A stretch of DNA of 64,000 nucleotides from Nocardiopsis_B sediminis (GCF_042650565.1 NZ_JBHSBH010000004.1:62001-126000); one strand, 5' to 3'; shown: positions 25,415-34,051, counted from the first letter of the stretch. Translations and numbers: made by a program. The notes: generated by a model from the sequence alone, not told the origin.

Positions 25415-25843
25415 TCACTCGGGGGGCGGCCACGTCGACTCCATGTGCTTCTTGAAGCTCTCCAGGTTGACCCGGGTGAGCTCCTTCTCCAGGCCCGGCT
25501 CGTCGCCGAACTGCCCCCTGTCGCCCTCGGGGAGCGTGCTGTGCTGGAGCGTGACCCGGCAGCTCCGCGCGCCGGTCGGCCGGAAGGTCACGATCCCGGC
25601 GAAGCCGCCGTCGGTGCTGCGCCAGGAGATGCGCTCGCCGGGCACCTGCTCGGTGATCTCGGCGTGCATCCTCTGCTCCCGGCCGGTGGAATCCAGCAGT
25701 GTCCAGCTGAGGTGGGTCTCATCGGGGTGCTCGAACGAGAGCACCGTGGGCATGAACTCCGGGAACTCCTCGAACCGGCTCCACTGGTCGTAGGCGACGC
25801 GGGCCGGGACGGCCACGTCGACGGCGAGACTCACGTCGGCCAC
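25415..25843 (-). CDS. SRPBCC (START-like) family protein, copy 2
   Basis: A 142-residue ligand-pocket fold of the polyketide-cyclase/dehydrase group. The pattern VPARVAYDQWSRFEEFPEFMP and the terminal amphipathic helix (FKKHMESTWPP) define the family. GTG at 25843 follows a strong AGGAGG. It lies 35 bases downstream of a close paralogue on the same strand, so the pair probably arose by tandem duplication and is co-transcribed. Ligand unknown. Confidence 0.85.
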   Translation of the reverse strand: MADVSLAVDVAVPARVAYDQWSRFEEFPEFMPTVLSFEHPDETHLSWTLLDSTGREQRMHAEITEQVPGERISWRSTDGGFAGIVTFRPTGARSCRVTLQHSTLPEGDRGQFGDEPGLEKELTRVNLESFKKHMESTWPPPE

Positions 25844-25878
25844 TCGGCACCTCCTCGTCGCGGCGGGCCGGCCCGCTG

Positions 25879-26310
25879 TCAGACAGGGGGCCGCCACGTG
25901 GACTCGATGTGCTTCTTGAAGTTCCGCAGGATCCGTACCGCCCGGCCCTTCTCCACGCCGGGCTGGTCGCCGAACTGCTCCGCCGCGCCCTCGGGGAACG
26001 TCGTCAGCTGGAACGTGATCCGGCACGAGCTCTCACCGGTGGGTCGGAAGGTGACCAAGCCGGTGTGGCCGGTGTCGCCGTCGGCGGTGCGCCAGGCGAT
26101 CCGGTCGCCGGGGACCTGCTGGGTGATGACATCGTCGAACGGCACCGGCCGGCCGTCGACGGTGATGATCCACCGGAGGTGGACGTCGTTGGGCCGCTCC
26201 AGGCCCTTCAGATCGGGCATGAAATCGGGCCACTCCTCGAACCGGCTCCACTGGTCGTAGGCGACGCGGCACGGGACCTCGACGTCGATGGCCACGGTTA
26301 TGTCGGCCAT
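25879..26310 (-). CDS. SRPBCC (START-like) family protein, copy 1
   Basis: A 143-residue paralogue of the following gene, sharing VAYDQWSRFEEWPDFMP, the RPTGxSSCR strand and the C-terminal FKKHIESTWRPP helix. ATG at 26310 has GGAGG upstream. It is first of the two-gene unit. Such proteins bind hydrophobic ligands or act in aromatic polyketide chemistry, but no polyketide genes are nearby. Confidence 0.85.
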   Translation of the reverse strand: MADITVAIDVEVPCRVAYDQWSRFEEWPDFMPDLKGLERPNDVHLRWIITVDGRPVPFDDVITQQVPGDRIAWRTADGDTGHTGLVTFRPTGESSCRITFQLTTFPEGAAEQFGDQPGVEKGRAVRILRNFKKHIESTWRPPV

Positions 26311-26542
26311 GCCCGCACCTCCGTACCCGTCCCGCGCGGCCGCCCGGCAGCGGGCGCCGCGGAGCCACGGCCGGGGGTTCGTCCTCATGCGCACATCGGT
26401 GTGCCCGCGCCATCGCCGCCCCCGCTACCCGGGGCGGCGGCGGGCTAACGTTCCCCTCGGGCGGTCCGCGGCGCGGGCAGCCCCCTCGATAGCCTGAGGT
26501 CATCGGATTCCGCAATGGACAGGCAGACAGGTAGGGGACAAC

Positions 26543-27355
26543 GTGCGCATCGCGAGATTCTCGTCCGGCGACGAGGTCGGGTTCGGTCTGATCGACACCG
26601 ACACCGACGGCGACGGCGACAGCGGGCAGCTGTTCGTGTCCCGGATCAGCGGGCACCCGCTCATGGGCGAATTCCGGCTCACCGGCGAGCGCGCGAAGCT
26701 GGAGGACGTCCGGCTGCTGTCGCCGGTGCTGCCCAGCAAGGTCGTGTGCATCGGCAAGAACTACGCCGACCACGTCGCGGAGATGCAGGACATCACCGGC
26801 GCCTCCACCGACGAGCCCGTGGTCTTCCTCAAGCCCTCCACCGCGGTGGCCGGCCCCGGCGACCCCGTGTTCCACCCCGCGATCTCCGAGCGGGTCGACT
26901 TCGAGGCCGAGCTCGCCATCGTCATCGGCCGGGTGTGCCGGGAGGTGCCGCCCGAGCGCGCGAAGGACGTCATCTTCGGCTACACCTGCGCCAACGACGT
27001 CACCGCGCGCGACCTCCAAAAGAGCGACAAGCAGTGGACGCGCGGCAAGGGCTTCGACTCCTTCTGCCCGATCGGCCCCTGGATCGAGACCGGCCTCACC
27101 CTGGAGGAGGCCTCTGACCTGCGGGTGACCGCCACCCTCGACGGCGAGCTGAAGCAGGACGGGCGCACGTCGTCGTTCATCCACGACATCCCGGCGCTGA
27201 TCGCCTACGTGACCTCCTTCATGACCCTCCTGCCCGGCGACGTGCTCCTCACCGGCACCCCCGCAGGCGTGGGCCCGATGCGCGTGGGCTCCGAGGTCAC
27301 CGTCTCCGTCGAGCGCATCGGCGACCTCACCAACCGGGTCGTCACCCGCGACTGA
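26543..27355 (+). CDS. Fumarylacetoacetate hydrolase family protein
   Basis: A 270-residue FAH-fold protein. KVVCIGKNYADHVAEM, the metal-binding E-x-E (DFEAELAIVIG) and the GTPAGVGPM signature are clear. Family members hydrolyse or decarboxylate 2-oxo acids in aromatic degradation. The exact reaction is not predictable. GTG at 26543 follows AGGGGA. It lies upstream of gltX on the same strand, an arrangement I associate with actinobacteria, separated by 77 bases. Confidence 0.9.
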   Translation: MRIARFSSGDEVGFGLIDTDTDGDGDSGQLFVSRISGHPLMGEFRLTGERAKLEDVRLLSPVLPSKVVCIGKNYADHVAEMQDITGASTDEPVVFLKPSTAVAGPGDPVFHPAISERVDFEAELAIVIGRVCREVPPERAKDVIFGYTCANDVTARDLQKSDKQWTRGKGFDSFCPIGPWIETGLTLEEASDLRVTATLDGELKQDGRTSSFIHDIPALIAYVTSFMTLLPGDVLLTGTPAGVGPMRVGSEVTVSVERIGDLTNRVVTRD

Positions 27356-27420
27356 CCGGGCCCGGGGGCGGTGCGCGGGCCGCCCCTGCGTTCGCCCACG
27401 TGGCCGGGTGGCGGCGTCGG

Positions 27421-27426
27421 TAGGCT
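27421..27426 (+). promoter_or_regulatory. -10 box for a leaderless gltX transcript
   Basis: TAGGCT ends six bases before the gltX GTG, which would place the transcript start at or next to the start codon. No Shine-Dalgarno site is present, in agreement. The -35 is not obvious. Confidence 0.5.
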
Positions 27427-27432
27427 GGGAAC

Positions 27433-28884
27433 GTGACTGAGACTTCGATTCGCGTGCGCTTCGCGCCGTCCCCGACCGGCATGTTCCACGTTGGCGGCGC
27501 GCGCTCCGCGCTCTTCAACTGGGCCCTGGCCCGACAGCGATCCGGCGGCGAGTTCGTGCTCCGCATCGAGGACACCGACGCCGCCCGCAACAGGCCCGAG
27601 TGGACCGAGGGCATCATCCGGGCCCTGGCCTGGCTGGGCATCAGCGAGGACGACCCGCACTTCGAGGGCCCCTACTTCCAGTCGGCCTACGCCGACAAGC
27701 ACCGCGAGACCGCCGCGCGGCTGTACAAGGACGGCAAGGCGTACTTCTGCGACTGCACCCGCGAGCAGGTGCAGGAGCGGCGCGACAACCCGCACCTGGG
27801 CTACGACGGCTTCTGCCGCGACCGCGGCCTGGAACCGGGCGCCGGGCGCGCGCTGCGCTTCCGGGTGCCCGACGGCGGACCCACCGTCGTCGACGACCAG
27901 ATCCGCGGCCGGGTCGAGTTCGACAACAGCTCGATCGAGGACTTCGTGATCGCCCGCGCCGACGGCTCCCCGCTGTTCGTCCTCGCCAACGTGGTCGACG
28001 ACGTCGAGATGGGCATCAACGAGGTGATCCGCGGCGAGGAGCACCTCTCCAACACCCCCAAGCAGCAGCTGCTGTGGGAGGCGCTCGGCCACACCCCGCC
28101 CGGGTGGGCGCACCTGCCGGTGATCGTCAACGAGAAGCGCCAGAAGCTGTCCAAGCGCCGCGACAAGGTGGCCCTGGAGTCCTACCAGGACGAGGGGTAC
28201 CTGCCCGAGGCGATGGTGAACTACCTCATGCTGCTGGGCTGGGCGCCGGGCGAGGACCGCGAGATCATGCCGTGGTCTCAGATGGAGCCCCTGTTCCGGA
28301 TCTCCGAGGTGAACAGCTCCAGCGCGTTCTTCGACGAGAGGAAGCTGCGGGCGTTCAACGGCGAGTACATCCGCGCGCTGAGCCCCGAGGAGTTCGCCGA
28401 GCGCTGCCGGCCGTGGCTGGCGCCCGATGCCGCGCCGTGGCCCGCGGAGAACTACGACGACGCCGTGTTCCGGGCGATCGCGCCGCTGGCGCAGAGCCGG
28501 GTGACGGTGCTCTCCGAGATCGTGCCCAACGTCGACTTCCTCTTCCTGGACGAGCCGGTCGAGGACGAGAAGAGCTGGGCCAAAGCGATGAAGCCCGGTG
28601 TCGGCGCCGAGATGCTGACGGCCGCCCTGGAGCGCTTCGCCGACCCCGGGCTGGCCTGGGAGGCCGAACCGCTCAAGGCCGCCGTCGAGGAGGTCGGCAC
28701 CGGGCTGGGGCTGAAGCTCGGCAAGGCGCAGGCCCCGGTCCGCGTGGCCGTCACCGGGCGCACGGTCGGCCTGCCGCTGTTCGAGTCCCTGGAGCTGCTG
28801 GGGCGCGAGCGTGTCCAGCGGCGCCTGTCGGCCGCGCTCGCCAAGCTGAGCGCCCAGGAGACCGCGGCCGCGACCGCGGAGTAG
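27433..28884 (+). CDS. gltX: Glutamyl-tRNA synthetase
   Basis: A 483-residue class I synthetase. The HIGH box appears as PSPTGMFHVGGARSALFNW and the KMSKS box as KLSKR (residues about 240). With GatCAB in the same window and no GlnRS seen, it is probably the non-discriminating type that charges both tRNA-Glu and tRNA-Gln with glutamate; this is inference. tRNA-Gln and two tRNA-Glu genes lie just downstream, beyond a short assembly gap. Confidence 0.97.
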   Translation: MTETSIRVRFAPSPTGMFHVGGARSALFNWALARQRSGGEFVLRIEDTDAARNRPEWTEGIIRALAWLGISEDDPHFEGPYFQSAYADKHRETAARLYKDGKAYFCDCTREQVQERRDNPHLGYDGFCRDRGLEPGAGRALRFRVPDGGPTVVDDQIRGRVEFDNSSIEDFVIARADGSPLFVLANVVDDVEMGINEVIRGEEHLSNTPKQQLLWEALGHTPPGWAHLPVIVNEKRQKLSKRRDKVALESYQDEGYLPEAMVNYLMLLGWAPGEDREIMPWSQMEPLFRISEVNSSSAFFDERKLRAFNGEYIRALSPEEFAERCRPWLAPDAAPWPAENYDDAVFRAIAPLAQSRVTVLSEIVPNVDFLFLDEPVEDEKSWAKAMKPGVGAEMLTAALERFADPGLAWEAEPLKAAVEEVGTGLGLKLGKAQAPVRVAVTGRTVGLPLFESLELLGRERVQRRLSAALAKLSAQETAAATAE

Positions 28885-28894
28885 GCGGTGGCGG

Positions 28895-28917
28895 NNNNNN
28901 NNNNNNNNNNNNNNNNN
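28895..28917. other. Assembly gap (23 N)
   Basis: A run of 23 unknown bases begins ten bases after the gltX stop. The true length is unknown, so a terminator or more sequence may be missing here. Confidence 0.99.
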
Positions 28918-29019
28918 GGCCCCCCGCCACAACCGGTTCGCGAGCACTCCGGATGTCCGCTAAAGTTATGCCTGCGCCGAGGGGCACGGGACCACAAGGA
29001 ACCGGCTCCGATAAAGCAC

Positions 29020-29094
29020 TGGGGTATGGTGTAATCGGCAGCACGACTGATTCTGGTTCAGTTAGTCTAGGTTCGAGTCCTGGTACCCCAGCCA
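29020..29094 (+). tRNA. tRNA-Gln (CTG)
   Basis: A complete cloverleaf: acceptor TGGGGTA/TACCCCA, D-arm TGGTGTAATCGGCA, anticodon stem ACTGA/TCAGT with loop TTCTGGT giving anticodon CTG, and T-arm with GGTTCGAGTCC. The 3' CCA is encoded (29092-29094). Confidence 0.95.
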
Positions 29095-29160
29095 TCGGTT
29101 TCCGCAAGCGGAATCCGTTGCGGACCGGTTCGCCGGTCCGATCGTTCAGGCGATCAGCAG

Positions 29161-29233
29161 GCCCCCGTCGTCTAGTGGCCTAGGACGCCGCCCTCTCAAG
29201 GCGGTAACGGCGGTTCGAATCCGCTCGGGGGTA
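29161..29233 (+). tRNA. tRNA-Glu (CTC), copy 1
   Basis: Acceptor GCCCCCG pairs with CGGGGGT; the anticodon stem CCGCC/GGCGG encloses loop CTCTCAA, anticodon CTC; the T-loop is GGTTCGAATCC. The CCA end is not encoded. The second copy at 29361 is identical. Confidence 0.95.
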
Positions 29234-29245
29234 CGCACAGGGAGA

Positions 29246-29273
29246 GGCTCCCACATTGTTGGGGGCCATTTTT
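29246..29273 (+). terminator. Terminator after tRNA-Glu copy 1
   Basis: GGCTCCCA and TGGGGGCC pair (one G-U) around a six-base loop and are followed by ATTTTT, so copy 1 seems to end its own transcript. Confidence 0.65.
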
Positions 29274-29360
29274 CTGGGATCCGGGCTCCACGCCCGGCCA
29301 TCCGAAAGGGACGATCCGGTCGCACGCGCCGATAAGATCGCCCCACCGCATTTCCGATGC

Positions 29361-29433
29361 GCCCCCGTCGTCTAGTGGCCTAGGACGCCGCCCTCTCAAG
29401 GCGGTAACGGCGGTTCGAATCCGCTCGGGGGTA
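29361..29433 (+). tRNA. tRNA-Glu (CTC), copy 2
   Basis: Identical in sequence to the copy at 29161, 200 bases downstream. It has its own terminator at 29438. TAAGAT at 29332 may be its -10. Confidence 0.95.
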
Positions 29434-29437
29434 CCGA

Positions 29438-29468
29438 AGGCCCCACCCGTCAGGGTGGGGCCTTTTTC
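29438..29468. terminator. Terminator after tRNA-Glu copy 2
   Basis: A perfect 11-base stem AGGCCCCACCC / GGGTGGGGCCT with loop GTCA and a T-run. It also lies just beyond the stop of the convergent TetR gene and may serve both. Confidence 0.85.
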
Positions 29469-29479
29469 CATCTTTCCGC

Positions 29480-30136
29480 TCAGCCTGCGGGGGCGGTCGG
29501 CCGAGTCCCGGGATCGGCGGTCTCCGACGCGCGCAGCATCGCCATGAGCTGGTCGATCAGCCAGTCGGCGAGTTCCTCGGCGGGCATAGGGCGTTCCTCC
29601 AGCCAGATGAGCAGTGCCGCCTCCACCGTGGCGATCCAGCACCGCATGGCCAGCAGGGTCCGCGGTGACGGGGCGCCCCCGCCGGAGCGAGCCACGAGGA
29701 TGCGCAGCACCTGGACGCGGACCTCGTCGAGAACGGAGTCGGTGCGTTCCCCGGCCACCCGCGACCCGCCCCGCAGCAAGGCGAGAACGGCCGGCGCGTA
29801 GCCGTCAGCGAAGGCGATGAAGGCCCGCAGGGACGAGCGCAGCTGCTCGGTCGCCGGCAGGCCGGGCGGGGGAACCAGTCTCGGGGAGAGCTCGTCGACC
29901 GCGCTGCGCAGCGCGGCGGTGCGCAGCTCCCCGATGTTGGCGAAGTAGCGGTAGACGAGGGCGCGGGAGACGTCGGCGGCTTCGGCGATGTCCTCGGGCG
30001 TCACCTGGTCGGGGGAGCGACGGGCGAAGACCTCCAGCGCCGTGCGGATGAGGTCCTCGCGCCGCCGGTGCGGGGACATCCGGCGGGGGCGGCGTCCGGC
30101 ATGCCGACCACTGCCGGAGGACTCGGTCTTCGGCAT
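29480..30136 (-). CDS. TetR-family transcriptional regulator
   Basis: About 218 residues. The N-terminal helix-turn-helix reads LIRTALEVFARRSPDQVTPEDIAEAADVSRALVYRYF (split by helix turns), the TetR signature, and is followed by a divergent all-helical ligand domain. Three in-frame ATG starts are possible (30193, 30151, 30136); the last has GGAG nine bases upstream and gives a normal basic leader. It is divergent from a sugar dehydrogenase gene, with a palindrome midway between them. Confidence 0.88.
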   Translation of the reverse strand: MPKTESSGSGRHAGRRPRRMSPHRRREDLIRTALEVFARRSPDQVTPEDIAEAADVSRALVYRYFANIGELRTAALRSAVDELSPRLVPPPGLPATEQLRSSLRAFIAFADGYAPAVLALLRGGSRVAGERTDSVLDEVRVQVLRILVARSGGGAPSPRTLLAMRCWIATVEAALLIWLEERPMPAEELADWLIDQLMAMLRASETADPGTRPTAPAG

Positions 30137-30281
30137 GGTCGTCCACTCCATTCGTTCGCCATCGCCGGTGATGGGTTCCCATTCTCGCCCCATGCGTGGA
30201 GTCCTCGTGCGGGTTCGGCATCGGCCACCGCCTCTCCCGATGCCGGCCCGATGATCGAGGCGCGCGGGTCACACCAGAGTA

Positions 30282-30301
30282 AATGTGTCGTCGGTCACAT
30301 T
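30282..30301. promoter_or_regulatory. Candidate TetR operator
   Basis: AATGTG-TCGTCGGT-CACATT is a palindrome with perfect six-base arms, in a less G+C-rich patch halfway between the divergent TetR and sugar dehydrogenase genes. Autoregulation and control of the neighbour are inferred. Confidence 0.4.
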
Positions 30302-30446
30302 CATTCGCGACGGCGGGGCGCCTCCGGCGCCGCCCCGCCGCCTGGCCAGGTGCAGCAGAGCGGATGCTGTGCGGCTCGGCGCCCGGGAACGCCGGTCACC
30401 GTCCGCACCCGGTTGGGAACGCGGCGGATCTGGGCAGGATCAGACC

Positions 30447-31574
30447 ATGCTGAGATACCGGGACCGGGCGCCTGCGTGCGCCGCCGTGATCGCCGTCGCG
30501 CTGCTCGGGACCGCCTGCTCCGGGAGCGATCCCGGCCAGGGCGCGCGCGGCGGAGGCGCCGCGACCGATCCGACCCCCATGGCGCGGCTGGCGCCGCCGG
30601 GCGAGCCCTCCGACATCGCCACCGACCTCGAGGTGCCCTGGGCCATCGGTTTCCTGCCCGACGGCGCCGCGCTGGTCACCGAGCGCGACTCCGGGCGGAT
30701 CGTGCGGGTGACCCCCGGCGGCGAGACCACCCCGGTGGGCACGGTCGACGACGTCGCCCCCCGCGGCGAGGGCGGGCTGCTCGGCCTCGCGGTGCAGCCC
30801 GATGCCGGCGACACCCCTGACGTGTACGTGTACTACACGGCCGAAGCCGACAACCGGATCGCCCGGATGACCTACGACCCGCAGAACGGGCTCGGCGACC
30901 CGGAGGTGCTGGTCGACGGCATCCCCCGTGCGGCCGTCCACAATGGCGGCCGGATCGTCTTCGGGCCCGACGGCCTGCTGTACGCGGCAACGGGCGACGC
31001 CGGCGACGAATCGCAATCCCAGCAGATCGACCGGCTCGGCGGCAAGATCCTGCGCATGACCCCCGACGGCGACCCGGCGCCCGACAACCCCTTCGACAAC
31101 CTCGTCTACAGCTACGGGCACCGCAACGTCCAGGGACTGGCCTGGGACGACGACGGCGTCTTCTACGCCACCGAATTCGGCCAGGACACCTACGACGAGG
31201 TCAACGTGATCGTGCCGGGCGGCAACTACGGCTGGCCCGAGGTCGAGGGGGTCGGCGACCACGCGGGCTACATCGACCCGGTGGTCACCTGGACCACCGA
31301 CGAGGCCTCACCCAGCGGCGCCGCCGTCGCCGGGGACTCGCTGTGGGTGGCGGGGCTGCGCGGCGAACGCCTGTGGCGGGTACCGCTGACCGGCGACTCC
31401 GCCGACCCGGTGGGCGAGCCCGAAGCGCTCTTCACCGGGGCCTACGGGCGCCTGCGCGCGGTCACCACCGTCCCCGGCGGCTCCGCCATCTGGGTGAGCA
31501 CCAGCAACACCGACGGCCGCGGCGCTCCGCGCGACAACGACGACCGCATCCTCAACGTGCCGATGGGGGAGTGA
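30447..31574 (+). CDS. PQQ-type aldose sugar dehydrogenase, lipoprotein
   Basis: A 375-residue beta-propeller of the soluble glucose/sorbosone dehydrogenase family. A short basic start and hydrophobic segment end in LLGTACSG, a lipobox-like site, so the mature protein is probably anchored outside the membrane. Propeller signatures include VPWAIGFLPDGAALVTERD, GGLLGLAVQP, AVHNGGRIVFGPDG and GHRNVQGLAWD. Members oxidise aldoses with PQQ; the exact sugar is unknown. ATG at 30447 follows AGGA. It is probably controlled by the divergent TetR protein. Confidence 0.87.
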   Translation: MLRYRDRAPACAAVIAVALLGTACSGSDPGQGARGGGAATDPTPMARLAPPGEPSDIATDLEVPWAIGFLPDGAALVTERDSGRIVRVTPGGETTPVGTVDDVAPRGEGGLLGLAVQPDAGDTPDVYVYYTAEADNRIARMTYDPQNGLGDPEVLVDGIPRAAVHNGGRIVFGPDGLLYAATGDAGDESQSQQIDRLGGKILRMTPDGDPAPDNPFDNLVYSYGHRNVQGLAWDDDGVFYATEFGQDTYDEVNVIVPGGNYGWPEVEGVGDHAGYIDPVVTWTTDEASPSGAAVAGDSLWVAGLRGERLWRVPLTGDSADPVGEPEALFTGAYGRLRAVTTVPGGSAIWVSTSNTDGRGAPRDNDDRILNVPMGE

Positions 31575-31683
31575 TCCCGCGGGGGCCCGTTGAGCGAGCC
31601 GGAGGGAGCGCGCCGCGACGAGGACGGTGTCGGCCGAATCGGCGCCGCCCGGAAGCGCACTCGCAGGCTGAGCGGAAAACAGG

Positions 31684-32415
31684 TCAGCCGCCGTTGTCGC
31701 TGTGCAGGGACTCGTTGATCTTCTCGGCGGCCGAGGTGACGGCCTGGGCGTGCAGGCGGCCGGGGGAGCGGGTGAGGCGTTCGATCGGCCCGGACACCGA
31801 GACGGCGGCGATGACGCGCCCGCCCGGCCCGTTGATCGGGGCGGACACCGACGCCACCCCCTGCTCGCGTTCGCCGACGCTCTGCGCCCAGCGGCGGCGG
31901 CGCACCTGGGTCAGGCTGGCGGAGGTGAAGTGCGCGCCGCGCAGTGAGCGGCGGATGCGGTCGGTATCCTCCCAGGCCAGCAGGACCTGCGCGGCCGACC
32001 CGGCGTTCATGGGCAGCTCGCTGCCCACCGGCACGGTGTCGCGGAGCCCGCTGGCGCGCTCGGCGGCGGCCACGCAGACGCGGACGTCGCCCTGTCTGCG
32101 GTAGAGCTGGGCGCTCTCGCCGGTGAGGTCGCGCAGCTGCACCAGGACCGGGGTGGCGATCGCGAGCAGCCGGTCCTCGCCGGTGGCGATGGACAGCTCG
32201 CCCAGGCGGGGGCCGAGGACGAAGCGCCCCTGGCTGTCGCGCGCCACCATGCGGTGGCGCTCCAGGGCGACGGCCAGGCGGTGCGCGGTCGGCCGCGCCA
32301 GGCCGGTGATGCGCACGAGCTGGGCGAGGGAGGCCGGGCCCGATTCCAGGGCGTCCAGGACGGACATCGACTTGTCCAGGACACCGACGCCACTGGATGA
32401 GCTAGAGTTGTCCAT
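31684..32415 (-). CDS. ndgR: IclR-family regulator NdgR (leucine/branched-chain control)
   Basis: A 243-residue protein with an N-terminal winged helix (SMSVLDALESGPASLAQLV, ARPTAHRLAVALERH) and a C-terminal IclR effector domain. Sequence and position, divergent from leuC, match NdgR/AreB of streptomycetes and LtbR of corynebacteria, which control leuCD and other amino acid genes. ATG at 32415 lies seven bases after a -10 box, so its mRNA is probably leaderless. Confidence 0.93.
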   Translation of the reverse strand: MDNSSSSSGVGVLDKSMSVLDALESGPASLAQLVRITGLARPTAHRLAVALERHRMVARDSQGRFVLGPRLGELSIATGEDRLLAIATPVLVQLRDLTGESAQLYRRQGDVRVCVAAAERASGLRDTVPVGSELPMNAGSAAQVLLAWEDTDRIRRSLRGAHFTSASLTQVRRRRWAQSVGEREQGVASVSAPINGPGGRVIAAVSVSGPIERLTRSPGRLHAQAVTSAAEKINESLHSDNGG

Positions 32416-32421
32416 GGCTTG

Positions 32422-32450
32422 ATATTGCCGTCTCGCTATTTGGAATGCAA
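32422..32450 (-). promoter_or_regulatory. ndgR promoter, probably leaderless
   Basis: On the minus strand TTGCAT (32445-32450) and CAATAT (32422-32427) are 17 bases apart. The ATG starts seven bases after the -10. This AT-rich patch in the ndgR-leuC gap is also the likely NdgR binding area. Confidence 0.6.
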
Positions 32451-32503
32451 GTCCGCCCGGCCCCGCACGGCGGACGCGCGCCACCAGGGACGTCCGCGGA
32501 TCG

Positions 32504-32523
32504 GTGTCCCGCCGGCGGGACAC
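32504..32523. repeat. Perfect 20-base palindrome upstream of leuC
   Basis: GTGTCCCGCCGGCGGGACAC reads the same on both strands and lies about 100 bases before the leuC ATG, probably within its leader. It could fold as an RNA hairpin or bind a dimeric regulator. No T-run follows. Confidence 0.55.
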
Positions 32524-32623
32524 CCACGGCCGGCACTGGCACCGGCAGCCCGCCCGCCGGCCCGGCTTCCGCGGTGGCGAGAGGCCCGCATATGCACCGT
32601 CGAGACGCGAGGAGGCGTCGTCA

Positions 32624-34021
32624 ATGGCACGCACGATGGCCGAGAAGGTCTGGGAGGAGCACGTCGTCCGGCGTGCCGATGGCGAGCCCGACCTGCTCTA
32701 CATCGACCTGCACCTGGTGCACGAGGTCACCAGCCCGCAGGCGTTCGAGGGGCTCCGGCTCGCCGGCCGCCCCGTCCGCCGCCCCGACCTGACCGTGGCG
32801 ACCGAGGACCACAACGTCCCCACCGAGAACATCCTCGGGCCGATCGCCGACCAGGTCTCGCGCACGCAGATCGAGACGCTGCGCAAGAACGCCTCGGAGT
32901 TCGGCGTGCGGCTCTTCCCGATGGGCGACATCGACCAGGGCATCGTGCACGTGGTCGGCCCGCAGCTCGGGCTCACCCAGCCGGGCATGACCGTCGTCTG
33001 CGGCGACAGCCACACCAGCACCCACGGCGCGTTCGGGGCGCTGGCCTTCGGTATCGGCACCAGCCAGGTCGAGCACGTGCTCGCCACCCAGACACTGCCC
33101 ATGGCCCCGTTCAAGACCATGGCCGTGACGGTCGAGGGCGACCTCAAGCCCGGTGTGACCGCCAAGGACATCATCCTCGCGGTGATCGCCGAGATCGGCA
33201 CCGGCGGCGGCCAGGGCTACGTCATCGAGTACCGCGGCGAGGCCATCCGGCGGCTGTCGATGGAAGCCCGCATGACCGTCTGCAACATGTCGATCGAGGC
33301 GGGCGCGCGCGCCGGGATGATCGCGCCCGACGAGACCACCTTCGACTACATCAAGGGCCGCCCGCACGCGCCGGAGGGCGCCGAGTGGGACGCCGCCGTG
33401 GAGCACTGGCGCAGCCTGCGCACCGACGACGGCGCGGTCTTCGACAAGGAGGTCGTGCTCGACGCCGACGCGCTCAGCCCGTTCGTCACCTGGGGCACCA
33501 ACCCCGGCCAGGGCGCCCCGCTGGACGCGTCCGTCCCCGACCCCGCCGGCTACGACGACCCGAGCGAGCGGGCCGCCGCCGAGAAGGCGCTCGCCTACAT
33601 GGACCTGCGCCCCGGCACCCCGCTGCGCGAGGTCCCGGTCGACACCGTCTTCCTGGGCTCGTGCACCAACGGCCGGATCGAGGACCTGCGCGCCGCCGCC
33701 GAGGTCATCCGCGGGCGCCGCGTGGCCGACGGCGTGCGGATGCTGGTCGTCCCGGGGTCCATGCGGGTCAAGGAGCAGGCCAACGCCGAGGGGCTGGGCG
33801 AGGTCTTCACCGCTGCGGGCGCCGAGTGGCGCGAGGCCGGCTGCTCGATGTGCCTGGGGATGAACCCCGACCAGCTCAAGCCGGGCCAGCGCAGCGCCTC
33901 GACCTCCAACCGCAACTTCGAGGGCCGCCAGGGCAAGGGCGGGCGCACCCACCTGGTATCGCCGCTGGTCGCCGCCGCGACGGCGGTCCGGGGCACCCTG
34001 TCCTCGCCCGCCGACCTCTAG
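32624..34021 (+). CDS. leuC: 3-isopropylmalate dehydratase large subunit
   Basis: A 465-residue aconitase-family subunit that binds the 4Fe-4S cluster. The cysteine ligands are visible in GSCTNGRIEDL and AGCSMCLGMN. CGDSHTSTHGAFGALAFGIG and TSNRNFEGRQGKGG are family signatures. With LeuD it isomerises 2- to 3-isopropylmalate. ATG at 32624 has GGAGG upstream and conserved sequence after it. leuD follows after 30 bases. Confidence 0.97.
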   Translation: MARTMAEKVWEEHVVRRADGEPDLLYIDLHLVHEVTSPQAFEGLRLAGRPVRRPDLTVATEDHNVPTENILGPIADQVSRTQIETLRKNASEFGVRLFPMGDIDQGIVHVVGPQLGLTQPGMTVVCGDSHTSTHGAFGALAFGIGTSQVEHVLATQTLPMAPFKTMAVTVEGDLKPGVTAKDIILAVIAEIGTGGGQGYVIEYRGEAIRRLSMEARMTVCNMSIEAGARAGMIAPDETTFDYIKGRPHAPEGAEWDAAVEHWRSLRTDDGAVFDKEVVLDADALSPFVTWGTNPGQGAPLDASVPDPAGYDDPSERAAAEKALAYMDLRPGTPLREVPVDTVFLGSCTNGRIEDLRAAAEVIRGRRVADGVRMLVVPGSMRVKEQANAEGLGEVFTAAGAEWREAGCSMCLGMNPDQLKPGQRSASTSNRNFEGRQGKGGRTHLVSPLVAAATAVRGTLSSPADL

Positions 34022-34051
34022 ACCGCCCGAGACCACGAGGGAACCGCCGAC

